Positions 8,771-17,598 of a DNA stretch of 32,628 nucleotides are shown here, in pieces. Within the stretch, counting starts at the first letter, position 1; every line of letters begins with the position of its first letter. The notes beneath the pieces are model-generated. The model searched no databases. It worked only from the letters and a program-made list of their open reading frames with translations, and was not told the origin of the DNA. The DNA lies in assembly GCA_964343355.1 (NCBI GenBank), contig CAYFJC010000009.1, positions 1-32,628 of the forward strand, written 5' to 3'. A program made the position numbers and the translations under genes. This stretch comes from MED-G78 sp964343355. GTDB taxonomy: Bacteria; Pseudomonadota; Gammaproteobacteria; Magnimaribacterales; D2472.

Positions 8771-8793
8771 CGTCAACTGACAAAGGGGCAACT

Positions 8794-9318
8794 ATGAAAA
8801 TTTTAAATAAACTATTTTTAGCATCATTCTTATTAATATCCATACCTTCATTCGCTAATGATGGAATGGCAGTTATTGATATGAGAGTTGCTGTTTTATC
8901 AACACAACAAGCACAAGAAACATTTAAAGCTCTAGAGGAAGACTCTGATTATGCTGCAAAAGTAGAGCAAGCTCAGACATTGCAAGCAGACAGACAAGCT
9001 TTAGGTGAAACTCTTCAAAAGGATGGCGAAACCATGTCTCAAGAAGAAGTCGCTAATGCTCAAAAGACTATTCAAGATAAATCTCAGGAACTTGAGTTTA
9101 TTGTTGGTCAGATCCAAGCAAAGCAAAATGAAACAGCTGAAAAAATATTTAGAGATATGAATCCTTCTTTACAAAAGATTCTTTCAGAACTTCTCGCTGC
9201 TAAGCAGTTAAAAGTTCTTCTAGGAAGAGATAGTGTTATTTTTGCTGATCCTGCTTTAGACATAACAGATGACGTTACTTCTATGTTAGATGTCGCAGCT
9301 TCTGGGGCGAATGAATAA
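8794..9318 (+). CDS. skp: Periplasmic chaperone Skp (OmpH family)
   Basis: Skp is a trimeric periplasmic chaperone that holds unfolded outer-membrane proteins on their way to the Bam complex. The signal peptide MKILNKLFLASFLLISIPSFA is followed by the mature start NDGMAVIDMRVAVLSTQQAQ, which matches the OmpH beta-strand and first helix. Residues about 45-140 are charged and rich in Q, E, K and A (for example QAKQNETAEKIFRDM), as expected for coiled-coil tentacles. The C-terminal strand region KVLLGRDSVIFADPALDITDDV is typical. The length of 174 residues compares with 161 in E. coli. A clear ribosome-binding site precedes the ATG. Its place between bamA and lpxD is the standard arrangement. 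Confidence 0.93.
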   Translation: MKILNKLFLASFLLISIPSFANDGMAVIDMRVAVLSTQQAQETFKALEEDSDYAAKVEQAQTLQADRQALGETLQKDGETMSQEEVANAQKTIQDKSQELEFIVGQIQAKQNETAEKIFRDMNPSLQKILSELLAAKQLKVLLGRDSVIFADPALDITDDVTSMLDVAASGANE

Positions 9319-9326
9319 ACTCATTT

Positions 9327-10319
9327 GTGAGCCAGAAAAAAAAATCTTTTACTCTTAAAGAACTTTCAATAATAATTGATGCCACGATTACTGGTGATGA
9401 AAATATCATCATCAGTAATATTTCCTCTATTCAAGAAGCAGGCAATGAATCAATAACTTTTTTAGCAAATAAAAAATATTTAAAGTTTCTCGATTCTACT
9501 CAGGCTGCAGCTGTAATAGTTAGCGATATTACTGAAACTAAATCTAGTACGAATCTTTTAAAATGCTCTGATCCTTATTTAGCCTATGCTAAGATTTCAT
9601 CATTGTTTACAAATAAAGAAAATAAATTGGACAAACCATCCATACATAAAAGTGCCACCATATCTCCCTCTGCAAATATATCTAATTTGTCTAGCATCTC
9701 TGCAAATGTTGTTATTGAAGAAAATGTTGTTATTGAAGATGGTGTCTTTATTGGCCCAAATTGTTTTATTGGTCCAAATTGCCATCTAAAAAAAGGAAGT
9801 AATGTAAGTGCTAATTGCTCATTAGTACAAGATGTTGTCTTAGGTAAATCATCTAGTATTCATTTTGGATCAATTATAGGAAGTGATGGTTTTGGTTATG
9901 CGCCCTCTAAAGATGGATATGAAAAGATTGAACAATTAGGCGGATTGATTATTGGGGATAATGTAGAAATTGGATCAGGCTGTACAATTGATAGAGGAGC
10001 ATTAGGTGATACCACAATACATAATGGCGTTAAATTAGATAACCAAGTCCATATCGCTCACAATGTTATTTTAGGGGAAAATTCTGCAATCGCAGCTTGT
10101 TGTGCAATTGCCGGGTCCACTATAATTGGAAAAAATTTACAAATGGGTGGTCTTTCTGGAATTTTAGGACATTTATCTATTTGCGATGATGTGTTGATTG
10201 GTGCCCATACACTTGTTACTAAGAATATTGATAAAGGTGGAAATTATATAGGTATAATGCCGGCGCAAGAGCAAAAAGAATGGGCGAAATCATCAATATT
10301 TATCAAAAAAAGAGGCTAA
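9327..10319 (+). CDS. lpxD: UDP-3-O-acylglucosamine N-acyltransferase
   Basis: LpxD adds the second 3-hydroxyacyl chain, from acyl-ACP, to the 2-amino group of UDP-3-O-acyl-glucosamine in lipid A synthesis. The N-terminal uridine-binding domain (about residues 1-100, with ITFLANKKYLKFL) precedes a left-handed beta-helix of hexapeptide repeats (about 105-290). The catalytic histidine is H245 in QVHIAHNVILG. GSDGFGYAPSKDGYEKIEQLG is a family hallmark. The start is GTG, 8 bp after the skp stop; no alternative ATG gives a full N-terminus. The helix holds two near-identical coil duplications (9705-9782). The length of 330 residues compares with about 341 in E. coli. Confidence 0.96.
   Translation: MSQKKKSFTLKELSIIIDATITGDENIIISNISSIQEAGNESITFLANKKYLKFLDSTQAAAVIVSDITETKSSTNLLKCSDPYLAYAKISSLFTNKENKLDKPSIHKSATISPSANISNLSSISANVVIEENVVIEDGVFIGPNCFIGPNCHLKKGSNVSANCSLVQDVVLGKSSSIHFGSIIGSDGFGYAPSKDGYEKIEQLGGLIIGDNVEIGSGCTIDRGALGDTTIHNGVKLDNQVHIAHNVILGENSAIAACCAIAGSTIIGKNLQMGGLSGILGHLSICDDVLIGAHTLVTKNIDKGGNYIGIMPAQEQKEWAKSSIFIKKRG
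9705..9782 (+). repeat. Two consecutive 18-bp duplications in lpxD
   Basis: The 18-base unit at 9705-9722 is repeated at 9723-9740 with one difference (NVVIEE then NVVIED). After two codons, a second unit at 9747-9764 is repeated at 9765-9782 with two synonymous differences (FIGPNC twice). Each unit encodes exactly one hexapeptide coil of the beta-helix. Confidence 0.85.
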
Positions 10320-10323
10320 TCTC

Positions 10324-10764
10324 ATGTCAGTCATAAAAGACGAAATCTTAAAATATCTCCCTCATAGAGAGCCTTTCTTATTTGTCGATGAAGTTATAAG
10401 TATTAATAAAGGAAGTGATATCCACGCAATCAAAAGACTAACAGGCGAAGAAGATTACTTTCGTGGACATTTTCCTAATAATCCAGTTATGCCTGGAGTA
10501 ATTATTATTGAAGCTTTAGCCCAAGCATCAGGTATTTTAGGTTTTCAAACTATGAATAAGACACCTCAAGAAGGTTCTATATATGTTTTTGCCGGAGTAG
10601 ATAAAGTTAGATTTAGAAAAAGAGTTGGCCCTGGTGATGATATTCATCTATATAGTAAAATTCTTAATGAAAAACGTGGTATTTGGAAATTTGAGTCAAG
10701 AGCAGAAGTTGATAATGAATTAGTTTGTTCTGCTACTATTCTTTGTGCAGATAGGCCTAATTAA
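10324..10764 (+). CDS. fabZ: 3-hydroxyacyl-[acyl-carrier-protein] dehydratase FabZ
   Basis: FabZ dehydrates beta-hydroxyacyl-ACP in fatty acid elongation and competes with LpxA and LpxD for the same hydroxyacyl-ACP pool. The 146-residue hot-dog-fold protein has the hallmark LPHREPFLFVDEV at residues 12-24 and the catalytic pair H49 (RGHFPNNPVMPG) and E63 (IIEALAQASG). The GVDKVRFRKRVGPGD segment in the second half is typical. An AAGAGG-like ribosome-binding site inside the lpxD end precedes the ATG. LpxA starts on the base after its stop. The lpxD-fabZ-lpxA-lpxB order is conserved in Gammaproteobacteria and balances lipid A with phospholipid synthesis. Confidence 0.97.
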   Translation: MSVIKDEILKYLPHREPFLFVDEVISINKGSDIHAIKRLTGEEDYFRGHFPNNPVMPGVIIIEALAQASGILGFQTMNKTPQEGSIYVFAGVDKVRFRKRVGPGDDIHLYSKILNEKRGIWKFESRAEVDNELVCSATILCADRPN

Positions 10765-11541
10765 ATGGCATTTCATCCTACATCAATCATACATGACTCT
10801 GCTGTAATCCATGAATCAGTTGAAATTGGACCTTTTTGCTATGTAGGTGAGGATGTTCAAATAGCTGAAGGAAGTATACTTCTTAGTCATGTTGTAATTA
10901 AAGGACCAACAAGAATAGGAACTGATAATAAATTTTATCAATTTTCCGTTATTGGTGAGGCTACTCCTGATAAGAAATTTAAAGGTGAAAAGACTACCTT
11001 ACAAATAGGTAATAACAATATCTTTAGAGAAGGGGTGACTATTCATCGAGGAACAGTTCAAGATAAATCAACAACTATCATTGGTAATGATAATTTATTA
11101 ATGGCTTATTCCCATGTCGCTCACGATTGTATTTTGGGTGATAATAATGTTTTTGCTAATCATGCAGGAATTGCTGGCCATGTAATTGTTGGCAATTTTG
11201 TAACTATAGGAGCATTAACAACCATTCATCAATTTTGTAGGATAGGCGACTATTCCTTTGTAGGTATGAATACATCTATTACTATGGATATCCCAGCGTA
11301 TATAAAGGTTGCAGCTGATCCAGCTAGAGTTATTGGTTTAAATACTGTTGGCATGTCTAGAAATAATATTTCAGATGACTCAATTACTATTATTAAAAAG
11401 GCTTATAAGCTTATTTATAAAAAAGGTTACAAGCTTGAAGATGCTTTAAGAAAGGTAGATAGATTAGAGAAGCCAGCCAGGCCAGAGCTTCAAGCATTTA
11501 TTGATTCTATAAACTCTTCAGAACGGGGCCTTTTAAGGTAA
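10765..11541 (+). CDS. lpxA: UDP-N-acetylglucosamine O-acyltransferase
   Basis: LpxA catalyses the first lipid A step, transferring a 3-hydroxyacyl group from ACP to UDP-GlcNAc. The protein begins directly with left-handed beta-helix hexapeptide coils (IHDSAVIHESVEIGPFCYVGEDV) and carries the catalytic histidine H120 in SHVAHDCILGDNN. The C-terminal helical domain (about residues 190-258) includes GLNTVGMSRN, a family marker. The 258 residues compare with 262 in E. coli. The ATG abuts the fabZ stop with no spacer. The acyl chain length preference cannot be judged by eye. Confidence 0.97.
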   Translation: MAFHPTSIIHDSAVIHESVEIGPFCYVGEDVQIAEGSILLSHVVIKGPTRIGTDNKFYQFSVIGEATPDKKFKGEKTTLQIGNNNIFREGVTIHRGTVQDKSTTIIGNDNLLMAYSHVAHDCILGDNNVFANHAGIAGHVIVGNFVTIGALTTIHQFCRIGDYSFVGMNTSITMDIPAYIKVAADPARVIGLNTVGMSRNNISDDSITIIKKAYKLIYKKGYKLEDALRKVDRLEKPARPELQAFIDSINSSERGLLR

Positions 11542-12663
11542 GTGTTTAATAAACAAGATATTAAAATAGGTATTGTTATTGGAGAACACTCAGGTGATAT
11601 ATTGGGTTCAAGAATCATTGAATCTTTAAGCAAAGAATACAATATTAGCCTTATAGGTGTTGGCGGGCCCTTAACGCAAGGACAGGGATTAAAATCACTT
11701 TTTAATTTTAAAGACCTTCATGTTATGGGTATCATTGAACCTTTGATGAATCTTCGGAAACTTTTAAAGCATAGAAAATCACTTATAAATCTTTTTAGGA
11801 AAGAAAAAATTGATTTCTTTATTGGAGTTGATTCCCCTGATTTTAATATTCCAATTCATAAAGCTTTAAAAAAAGAAGGCTCTATTAAAACTATTCAACT
11901 TGTTAGTCCTTCTGTTTGGAGTTGGAGGCAAGGAAGATTAAAGCTTATTAAGAAATACATTGACTTAACTTTATGTCTTTTTAAATTTGAGCATGATTTT
12001 TATCAAAACCACAAAGTTGGAAGTTTTCTTGTGGGCCATCCTTTATCTGAGATTGAGATACCTAATAATGAATCTATTTTTAAACAATACTCACTTGATA
12101 ACAATAAAAAATATTTAGCCATCCTTCCCGGTAGTCGCAGTTCAGAAATATCAAACATGATGCCTACTTACATCAATTTTATAGAAAGAGCAGTGGCTGA
12201 AAATAAAGATTTTCATTACTTAATTCCTGCTGCTGACAGAGCAATAAAAGAAAAAATTGTGGGATATATACAAAATAAAGACTTACCCATAACAATAGCT
12301 GAGGATTCGGCTAGAGATTTCTTATCCATATCTGATTACTCCATAGTAACTTCAGGAACAGCGACTCTTGAAGCAGCTATTCTTGGCGCTCCACCCATTA
12401 TTTGCTATAAGACAAGTAGCATTAATTATTTTATTATTTCTAGAATGTTAAAAACTAAATTAATAGGATTACCCAACTTACTTTTATCTAAAAAAGTATT
12501 TCCAGAATTACTTCAATCTGAATGTACTTCAGAAAATATATTTAACTCTTTAAATTCATTGATTGATTCAGACACAATTCAGAGTGAGCTAGTAAAAATT
12601 AAACAGCATCTCCAAGGTGATGGATTTGATGCTGCAGCTAAAGCAATAATAAGTAATCTTTAA
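11542..12663 (+). CDS. lpxB: Lipid-A-disaccharide synthase
   Basis: LpxB joins UDP-2,3-diacylglucosamine and lipid X to form the lipid A disaccharide at the inner-membrane face. The GT19 family motif appears as VIGEHSGDILGSRI near residues 13-26 (usually GExSGD). Others are GVDSPDFNIPIH, SPSVWSWRQGR, LPGSRSSEI (residues about 197-205) and TSGTATLEAAILGAPPIICYKT. The 373 residues are near the E. coli length of 382. The start is GTG directly after the lpxA stop, so expression is probably coupled. The usual partners lpxH and lpxK are not in the window. Confidence 0.96.
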   Translation: MFNKQDIKIGIVIGEHSGDILGSRIIESLSKEYNISLIGVGGPLTQGQGLKSLFNFKDLHVMGIIEPLMNLRKLLKHRKSLINLFRKEKIDFFIGVDSPDFNIPIHKALKKEGSIKTIQLVSPSVWSWRQGRLKLIKKYIDLTLCLFKFEHDFYQNHKVGSFLVGHPLSEIEIPNNESIFKQYSLDNNKKYLAILPGSRSSEISNMMPTYINFIERAVAENKDFHYLIPAADRAIKEKIVGYIQNKDLPITIAEDSARDFLSISDYSIVTSGTATLEAAILGAPPIICYKTSSINYFIISRMLKTKLIGLPNLLLSKKVFPELLQSECTSENIFNSLNSLIDSDTIQSELVKIKQHLQGDGFDAAAKAIISNL

Positions 12664-12665
12664 GT

Positions 12666-13208
12666 GTGTTAGTTGCAGGCATCGATGAGGTGGGAAGAGG
12701 TTGTCTAGCTGGGCCAGTTATGGCCGCAGTAGTTATCTTAAAAGAACCAGTTTTAGGGTTATGTGATTCTAAAAAATTATCACCAAAACAAAGAGAAATT
12801 CTTTCTGAAGTAATAAGAAAAAATTCTTTCTATGCTTTTGGTATATCAACACCTGAGGAAATTGATAGAATCAATATTCTCCAAGCATCATTACTTGCAA
12901 TGAAGAGGGCCGTCTTAGGATTGTCTATAAAACCATCTAAAATTTTAGTAGATGGCATATATAAACCAGACATTAATTTTGATATGGAGGCTATAATCAA
13001 AGGAGATTCATTTATTAATGAAATAAGTGCCGCCTCTATAATAGCCAAGGTTGAAAGAGATAAATATATGACAAAAATTGATGCAAAATATCCAGGATAT
13101 GGTTTTAAAGATCATAAGGGTTATGGAACTAAGTCACATTTCCAAATGATAAAAGAATTAGGCGTAACTGATATCCATAGGATGACATTTAAAGGAGTTA
13201 TTTCTTGA
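12666..13208 (+). CDS. rnhB: Ribonuclease HII
   Basis: RNase HII nicks the RNA strand of RNA-DNA hybrids and removes misincorporated ribonucleotides. The N-terminus VAGIDEVGRGCLAGPVMAA holds the first two acidic residues (D7, E8). LVDGIYKP supplies D96 and IKGDSFINEISAASIIAKVERD supplies D114, giving the DEDD set with the same 18-residue spacing as in E. coli. The C-terminal HKGYGTKSH motif is present. The 180 residues compare with 198 in E. coli. The start is GTG 2 bp after lpxB, with a second, out-of-frame GTG overlapping it. The stop overlaps the dnaE start. The lpxB-rnhB-dnaE order is gammaproteobacterial. Confidence 0.96.
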   Translation: MLVAGIDEVGRGCLAGPVMAAVVILKEPVLGLCDSKKLSPKQREILSEVIRKNSFYAFGISTPEEIDRINILQASLLAMKRAVLGLSIKPSKILVDGIYKPDINFDMEAIIKGDSFINEISAASIIAKVERDKYMTKIDAKYPGYGFKDHKGYGTKSHFQMIKELGVTDIHRMTFKGVIS

Positions 13209-16200
13209 TTGAATCCTATTCACATTTAAGAATTGCATCAGAATATAGCATTTCTCATGGCTTAATAACCATTGATCAAATAGTTGACCAAGCTGTCAAA
13301 AACAATATGCCCTCCGTAGCATTAACAGATCACCTTAATATGTTTGGTCTTGTTAAGTTTTTTTTAAAAGCTGAAAAAAAAGGTATTAAACCTATCTCAG
13401 GCTCTTCCATTCGTGTTTTATTTGAAGGTGATGATTTTGCACATGAGTTACTTTGCTTAGCAAAAAATAATAGTGGCCATAAGAATTTAATGAAAGTTCT
13501 TTCTCAGTCACACAACAATACTAATTTCTCATCACCAATAATTACATTTGAAGAATTATGTTCTTTTAAGAATGATATTAAAGTTATATCTGGCGGAAAA
13601 TCTAGTCACATTTTTGACTTACTAAGAAGAGGTAAAATTGAGGATGCAAGTGCAAAACTAGAACTCTTTCAGAGTGCATTTGATGAAGATTTTGTAATCG
13701 AAGTCCAAAAAACAAACAGAGCAGATGAGTTAGATTACATTGCAAATGTATTACCTCTAGCTTCTGCTAAAGGCATACCTGTTATTGCAACAAATGATGT
13801 TATTTTTTCAAATAAAGAAGATTACGATATTCATGAAACTAAAGTTTGTATAAATACTGGTAAAACCTTGAATGACCCAAATAGAGAAAAAAAGTTTTCT
13901 AACGAACAATTCTTTAAATCACAACAACAAATGTTTGATCTTTTTAAGGATAGTGATGAGTTTTTATCTAATACCTCTGAAATAGCAAAACAATGTAACG
14001 TTTCTTTTGAATCAAAAGGATATTTTTTACCTGAATACCCAGTTCCCAAAGATCATGACTTTAATAGCTATTTAAAAGATCTCTCTTGCAAGAATCTAGA
14101 TAAATTAATAAAGACATTTGATGAAGATAAGAAAAATTTATATAAAGAAAGGCTTAATTATGAATTAACACAAATTAGCACGATGGGTTTTTCTAGTTAT
14201 TTTTTAATTGTTTACGACTTTATAGAGTGGTCTAAAAATAATGAAGTTCCTGTTGGTCCGGGTAGGGGTTCTGGTGCAGGTTCATTGGTTGCATATGCCT
14301 TAGGAATAACAGCATTAGATCCAATAGAGCATGGACTGCTTTTCGAACGTTTTCTCAATCCAGAAAGAATATCAATGCCAGATTTTGATATTGATTTTTG
14401 TACAGAAAAAAGAGACTCAGTAATAGAATATGTTAGCTCAAAGTATGGAGCTGAATCAGTATCCCAAATAGTTACATTTGGAACAATGGCAGCTAGAGCT
14501 GTAGTAAAAGATGTTACAAGAGCGCTTGGCAAACCTTATGGGCTTGGTGAGAGAATATCAAAAATGATACCCTTTGTGCCTGGCATGACTTTAGATAGAG
14601 CAATAAAAGAACAACCTATATTTAAACAAACCATAAAAGATGATCCTGAAGTTGCTGAGGTTCTAGATCTTGCTTTCAAACTTGAAGGCATTGCAAGAAA
14701 TGTAGGAAAACATGCTGGAGGTATTGTTATTGCCCCAGGAGCACTTTCTGATTTTTGCCCAACATATCTTGACAGGCAATCCTCAGCACTAATGACTCAA
14801 TATGATAAGGATGATGTTGAAAAAATAGGCCTAGTTAAATTTGATTTCTTGGGTTTAAGAACTTTAACAGTTATTGACTGGGCTACTAAATCAATAAATA
14901 GTTTTTTAAAAGAACAATCCAAACCACCCCTTGATTTACACTCTATAAAATTAGATGACCCAAAGGTATTTGATCTTTTGTCATCTGGAAAAACCATGGC
15001 TGTCTTTCAACTAGAGTCATCAGGGATGAGAGATTTAATCAAAAGATTGAAACCAACAAAATTTGAAGAAATTACAGCTCTACTTGCTCTTTATAGGCCT
15101 GGACCTTTAGATTCTGGAATGCATGATCAGTTTGTTGATAGAAAACATGGAAAAGTTCCAGTTACATATCCCCATGAAATGCTTGAATCAGTTCTTTCAG
15201 AAACATATGGTGTCATCTTATACCAAGAACAGGTTATGCAGGCTGCCCAGGTCCTAGCTGGATTTTCATTAGGACAGGCTGACATCTTAAGAAGAGCAAT
15301 GGGAAAAAAAGACGTTGCTGAAATGGAAACGCAAAGAGAAATATTTGTAGAAGGATGTGACAAAAAGAATATTAAAAAAGTAACAGCTGAGAAGATTTTT
15401 GATCTAATTGAAAAATTTGCAGGCTATGGTTTTAATAAATCGCATTCTGCAGCTTACGCTCTTCTTTCATACCAAACCGCCTATCTTAAAACTTATTATC
15501 CTGAACATTTTATGGCTGCAGTAATGTCTACTGAATTAGGCAATACCGATAAAATATATGCACTAACTGAAGAATGTAAAAAGCTTGATATTACCGTCTT
15601 AAGACCAAATATTCTTACAGGGAAGAAAAAATTTATTGTTAATAAAGATAATGCAATTGAATACGGCTTAGGAGGAATAAAAGGAGTGGCTGATTCCTTT
15701 ATTACACATGTAAGTAAGGTCAGAAATAGTCATACATTTAAAGATTTATGGGATTTCACAAGAAATATTGATATTAAATTAGGAGGAAAAAAATCTTTAG
15801 AGGCATTATCTTTTGCAGGGGCTTTTGACTCAATTGCACCCTCCAGAAGTGTAGCAATTGCCTGTATAAGTGACATGTTGCAAGATGGTGGAAAAGCGAT
15901 TGCATCTTCAGCCAGTTCTGGAGATTTATTTGCAATAATTGATGCAGATTTTAATCCTTATGAAAAATATACCAATATTGACGAATTAAATTTAGTAGAT
16001 AAGTTAAATCTTGAAAAGAAATCATTAGGATACTATTTATCCGGTCATCCCGTTAAAGCTATTAAGGATAATATTGCTCCATTAAGATCTCATGAGATAG
16101 GCAATTTAAAAATTGACACAAAAAAAGCTCGTTTGGTATGTCTAATTAACTCAGTTCGACAAATTAAAGATAATAGAAATAAACCACTTACTTTTATCAA

Positions 16201-16648
16201 TTTTGATGATGGCACTGGTGCAATGGATGGGATTATAACGAGTGATATTTTAGAAAACTGTTATTCTATTTTAAAAGAAAGTTCAATATTAGTTTTAAAA
16301 GGCACTATCGAGATAGATGATTATAGGTCTAAGGAGCTTGGAGATACAATGTTTAGAATGAGGCTTAAAGAAGTTAATTTGGTTGAGGATGAGCTGATAT
16401 TAAAAGTTAATTCATTAATTATTAATGCAGAAAATAATTCTGAAAAATCTTTAGAAAAATTAACAAATAATCTCTCAAAAGTTCCGAAAGAGATTTGGGG
16501 TAGTGGAAGGTGTTCTATAAAGTTAAAAGTATTTAATAAAGAATCCGAAGCTATAATAGAACTTGGAGAAGAGTACCTTTTAAGGCCCTCTCAAGAAAAT
16601 TTAAATATATTAAGGGATATATTTGGCAGTGATTCTATTAAAATATAA
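13205..16648 (+). CDS. dnaE: DNA polymerase III alpha subunit
   Basis: DnaE is the replicative polymerase catalytic subunit. The 1147 residues compare with 1160 in E. coli. An N-terminal PHP domain (YSHLRIASEYSISHGLI, VALTDHLNMFGLVKF) is followed by the polymerase core with GPGRGSGAGSLVAYAL. The metal-binding aspartates are D395 and D397 (PDFDIDFC) and D547 (KFDFLGLRTL). Further family blocks are FQLESSGMRDLIK, LYRPGPLDSGM and GYGFNKSHSAAYALLSY. A C-terminal OB-type region (about 985-1070) follows. The site equivalent to the internal clamp-binding motif reads SGDLF (905-909), lacking the usual glutamine. It starts with TTG overlapping the rnhB stop, so translation is likely coupled. Confidence 0.97.
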   Translation: MIESYSHLRIASEYSISHGLITIDQIVDQAVKNNMPSVALTDHLNMFGLVKFFLKAEKKGIKPISGSSIRVLFEGDDFAHELLCLAKNNSGHKNLMKVLSQSHNNTNFSSPIITFEELCSFKNDIKVISGGKSSHIFDLLRRGKIEDASAKLELFQSAFDEDFVIEVQKTNRADELDYIANVLPLASAKGIPVIATNDVIFSNKEDYDIHETKVCINTGKTLNDPNREKKFSNEQFFKSQQQMFDLFKDSDEFLSNTSEIAKQCNVSFESKGYFLPEYPVPKDHDFNSYLKDLSCKNLDKLIKTFDEDKKNLYKERLNYELTQISTMGFSSYFLIVYDFIEWSKNNEVPVGPGRGSGAGSLVAYALGITALDPIEHGLLFERFLNPERISMPDFDIDFCTEKRDSVIEYVSSKYGAESVSQIVTFGTMAARAVVKDVTRALGKPYGLGERISKMIPFVPGMTLDRAIKEQPIFKQTIKDDPEVAEVLDLAFKLEGIARNVGKHAGGIVIAPGALSDFCPTYLDRQSSALMTQYDKDDVEKIGLVKFDFLGLRTLTVIDWATKSINSFLKEQSKPPLDLHSIKLDDPKVFDLLSSGKTMAVFQLESSGMRDLIKRLKPTKFEEITALLALYRPGPLDSGMHDQFVDRKHGKVPVTYPHEMLESVLSETYGVILYQEQVMQAAQVLAGFSLGQADILRRAMGKKDVAEMETQREIFVEGCDKKNIKKVTAEKIFDLIEKFAGYGFNKSHSAAYALLSYQTAYLKTYYPEHFMAAVMSTELGNTDKIYALTEECKKLDITVLRPNILTGKKKFIVNKDNAIEYGLGGIKGVADSFITHVSKVRNSHTFKDLWDFTRNIDIKLGGKKSLEALSFAGAFDSIAPSRSVAIACISDMLQDGGKAIASSASSGDLFAIIDADFNPYEKYTNIDELNLVDKLNLEKKSLGYYLSGHPVKAIKDNIAPLRSHEIGNLKIDTKKARLVCLINSVRQIKDNRNKPLTFINFDDGTGAMDGIITSDILENCYSILKESSILVLKGTIEIDDYRSKELGDTMFRMRLKEVNLVEDELILKVNSLIINAENNSEKSLEKLTNNLSKVPKEIWGSGRCSIKLKVFNKESEAIIELGEEYLLRPSQENLNILRDIFGSDSIKI

Positions 16649-16651
16649 ATT

Positions 16652-17596
16652 ATGAATAATTCATTTCTTGATTTTGAAAAGCCTATTGCTGATATTCATG
16701 ACAAAATCCAAGCACTTAAGGATATTGTTAGCGAAAGTCCGGAACTACTTCCTCAAATTGCTAAATTAGAAGAAGAAGAAAAAAATATTACAAAAAGAAT
16801 TTATTCAAAATTATCAACATGGCAGACTGTCCAAGTTGCAAGGCATCCTAAGAGGCCTCATACCAGTGATTATATTGCTCGTATATTTTCAGATTTCGAT
16901 GAGCTGCATGGAGATAGAATGTTCGGAGATGATTCGTCTTTAATAGGCGGCATTGGTTATCTTGATGAAAGTCCTATTGTCGTAATAGGTCATGAAAAAG
17001 GAAGGGATACTCAAGAGAAGGTTAAAAGAAACTTTGGAATGCCACAGCCAGAAGGCTATAGAAAAGCAAAGAGGTTAATGGAATTAGCAGAACACTTTTT
17101 ATTACCTGTCATAACATTTATTGACACATCTGGAGCCTATCCAGGCATTGAGGGCGAAGAAAGAGGTCAAAGTGAAGCTATTGCAAGAAATCTTGCTGTA
17201 ATGTCAGAATTAAAAACCCCCATTATTGTAGTTGTAACTGGTGAGGGTGGTTCTGGGGGCGCTCTTGCACTTGGCGTTGGTGATCACGTGTCCATGCTCG
17301 AGTATGCAACTTATTCTGTTGCCTCGCCTGAAGCTTGTTCTTCAATAGTTTGGAGGTCGTCAGAGCATGCAGCAGAAGCTGCAGAAGCAATGAAAGTTAA
17401 TGCAAAAGAATTAATTAAAATAAATGTGATTGATGAAATTATAAAGGAACCTTCTGGGGGCGCGCATAGAGATTATGATAATGCTGCAGCTAATATCAAA
17501 GCTTCTCTCATTAATAACCTTCAAAAAATTGAAACCATAGAAATAAATAATCTTTTAGAAAGGCGTTATCAAAGACTTCTAAATATTGGCAAATAG
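16652..17596 (+). CDS. accA: Acetyl-CoA carboxylase carboxyltransferase subunit alpha
   Basis: AccA pairs with AccD to transfer the carboxyl group from biotin to acetyl-CoA, forming malonyl-CoA for fatty acid synthesis. The 314 residues compare with 319 in E. coli. The N-terminal helical stretch FLDFEKPIADIHDKIQALK and the crotonase-type blocks ARHPKRPHTSDYI, GHEKGRDTQEKVKRNFGMP, TFIDTSGAYPGIEGEERGQ and VTGEGGSGGALALGVGD are all family hallmarks. The ATG is 3 bp after the dnaE stop, again with no strong ribosome-binding site. The dnaE-accA-tilS order is the one known from E. coli and relatives. Confidence 0.97.
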   Translation: MNNSFLDFEKPIADIHDKIQALKDIVSESPELLPQIAKLEEEEKNITKRIYSKLSTWQTVQVARHPKRPHTSDYIARIFSDFDELHGDRMFGDDSSLIGGIGYLDESPIVVIGHEKGRDTQEKVKRNFGMPQPEGYRKAKRLMELAEHFLLPVITFIDTSGAYPGIEGEERGQSEAIARNLAVMSELKTPIIVVVTGEGGSGGALALGVGDHVSMLEYATYSVASPEACSSIVWRSSEHAAEAAEAMKVNAKELIKINVIDEIIKEPSGGAHRDYDNAAANIKASLINNLQKIETIEINNLLERRYQRLLNIGK

Positions 17597-17598
17597 AT

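Noticed and set aside
14212..14532. 106-codon open frame on the minus strand inside dnaE
   Set aside because: It is antisense to the DnaE active-site region, whose codons are constrained by conserved residues; there is no start signal and no recognisable product.
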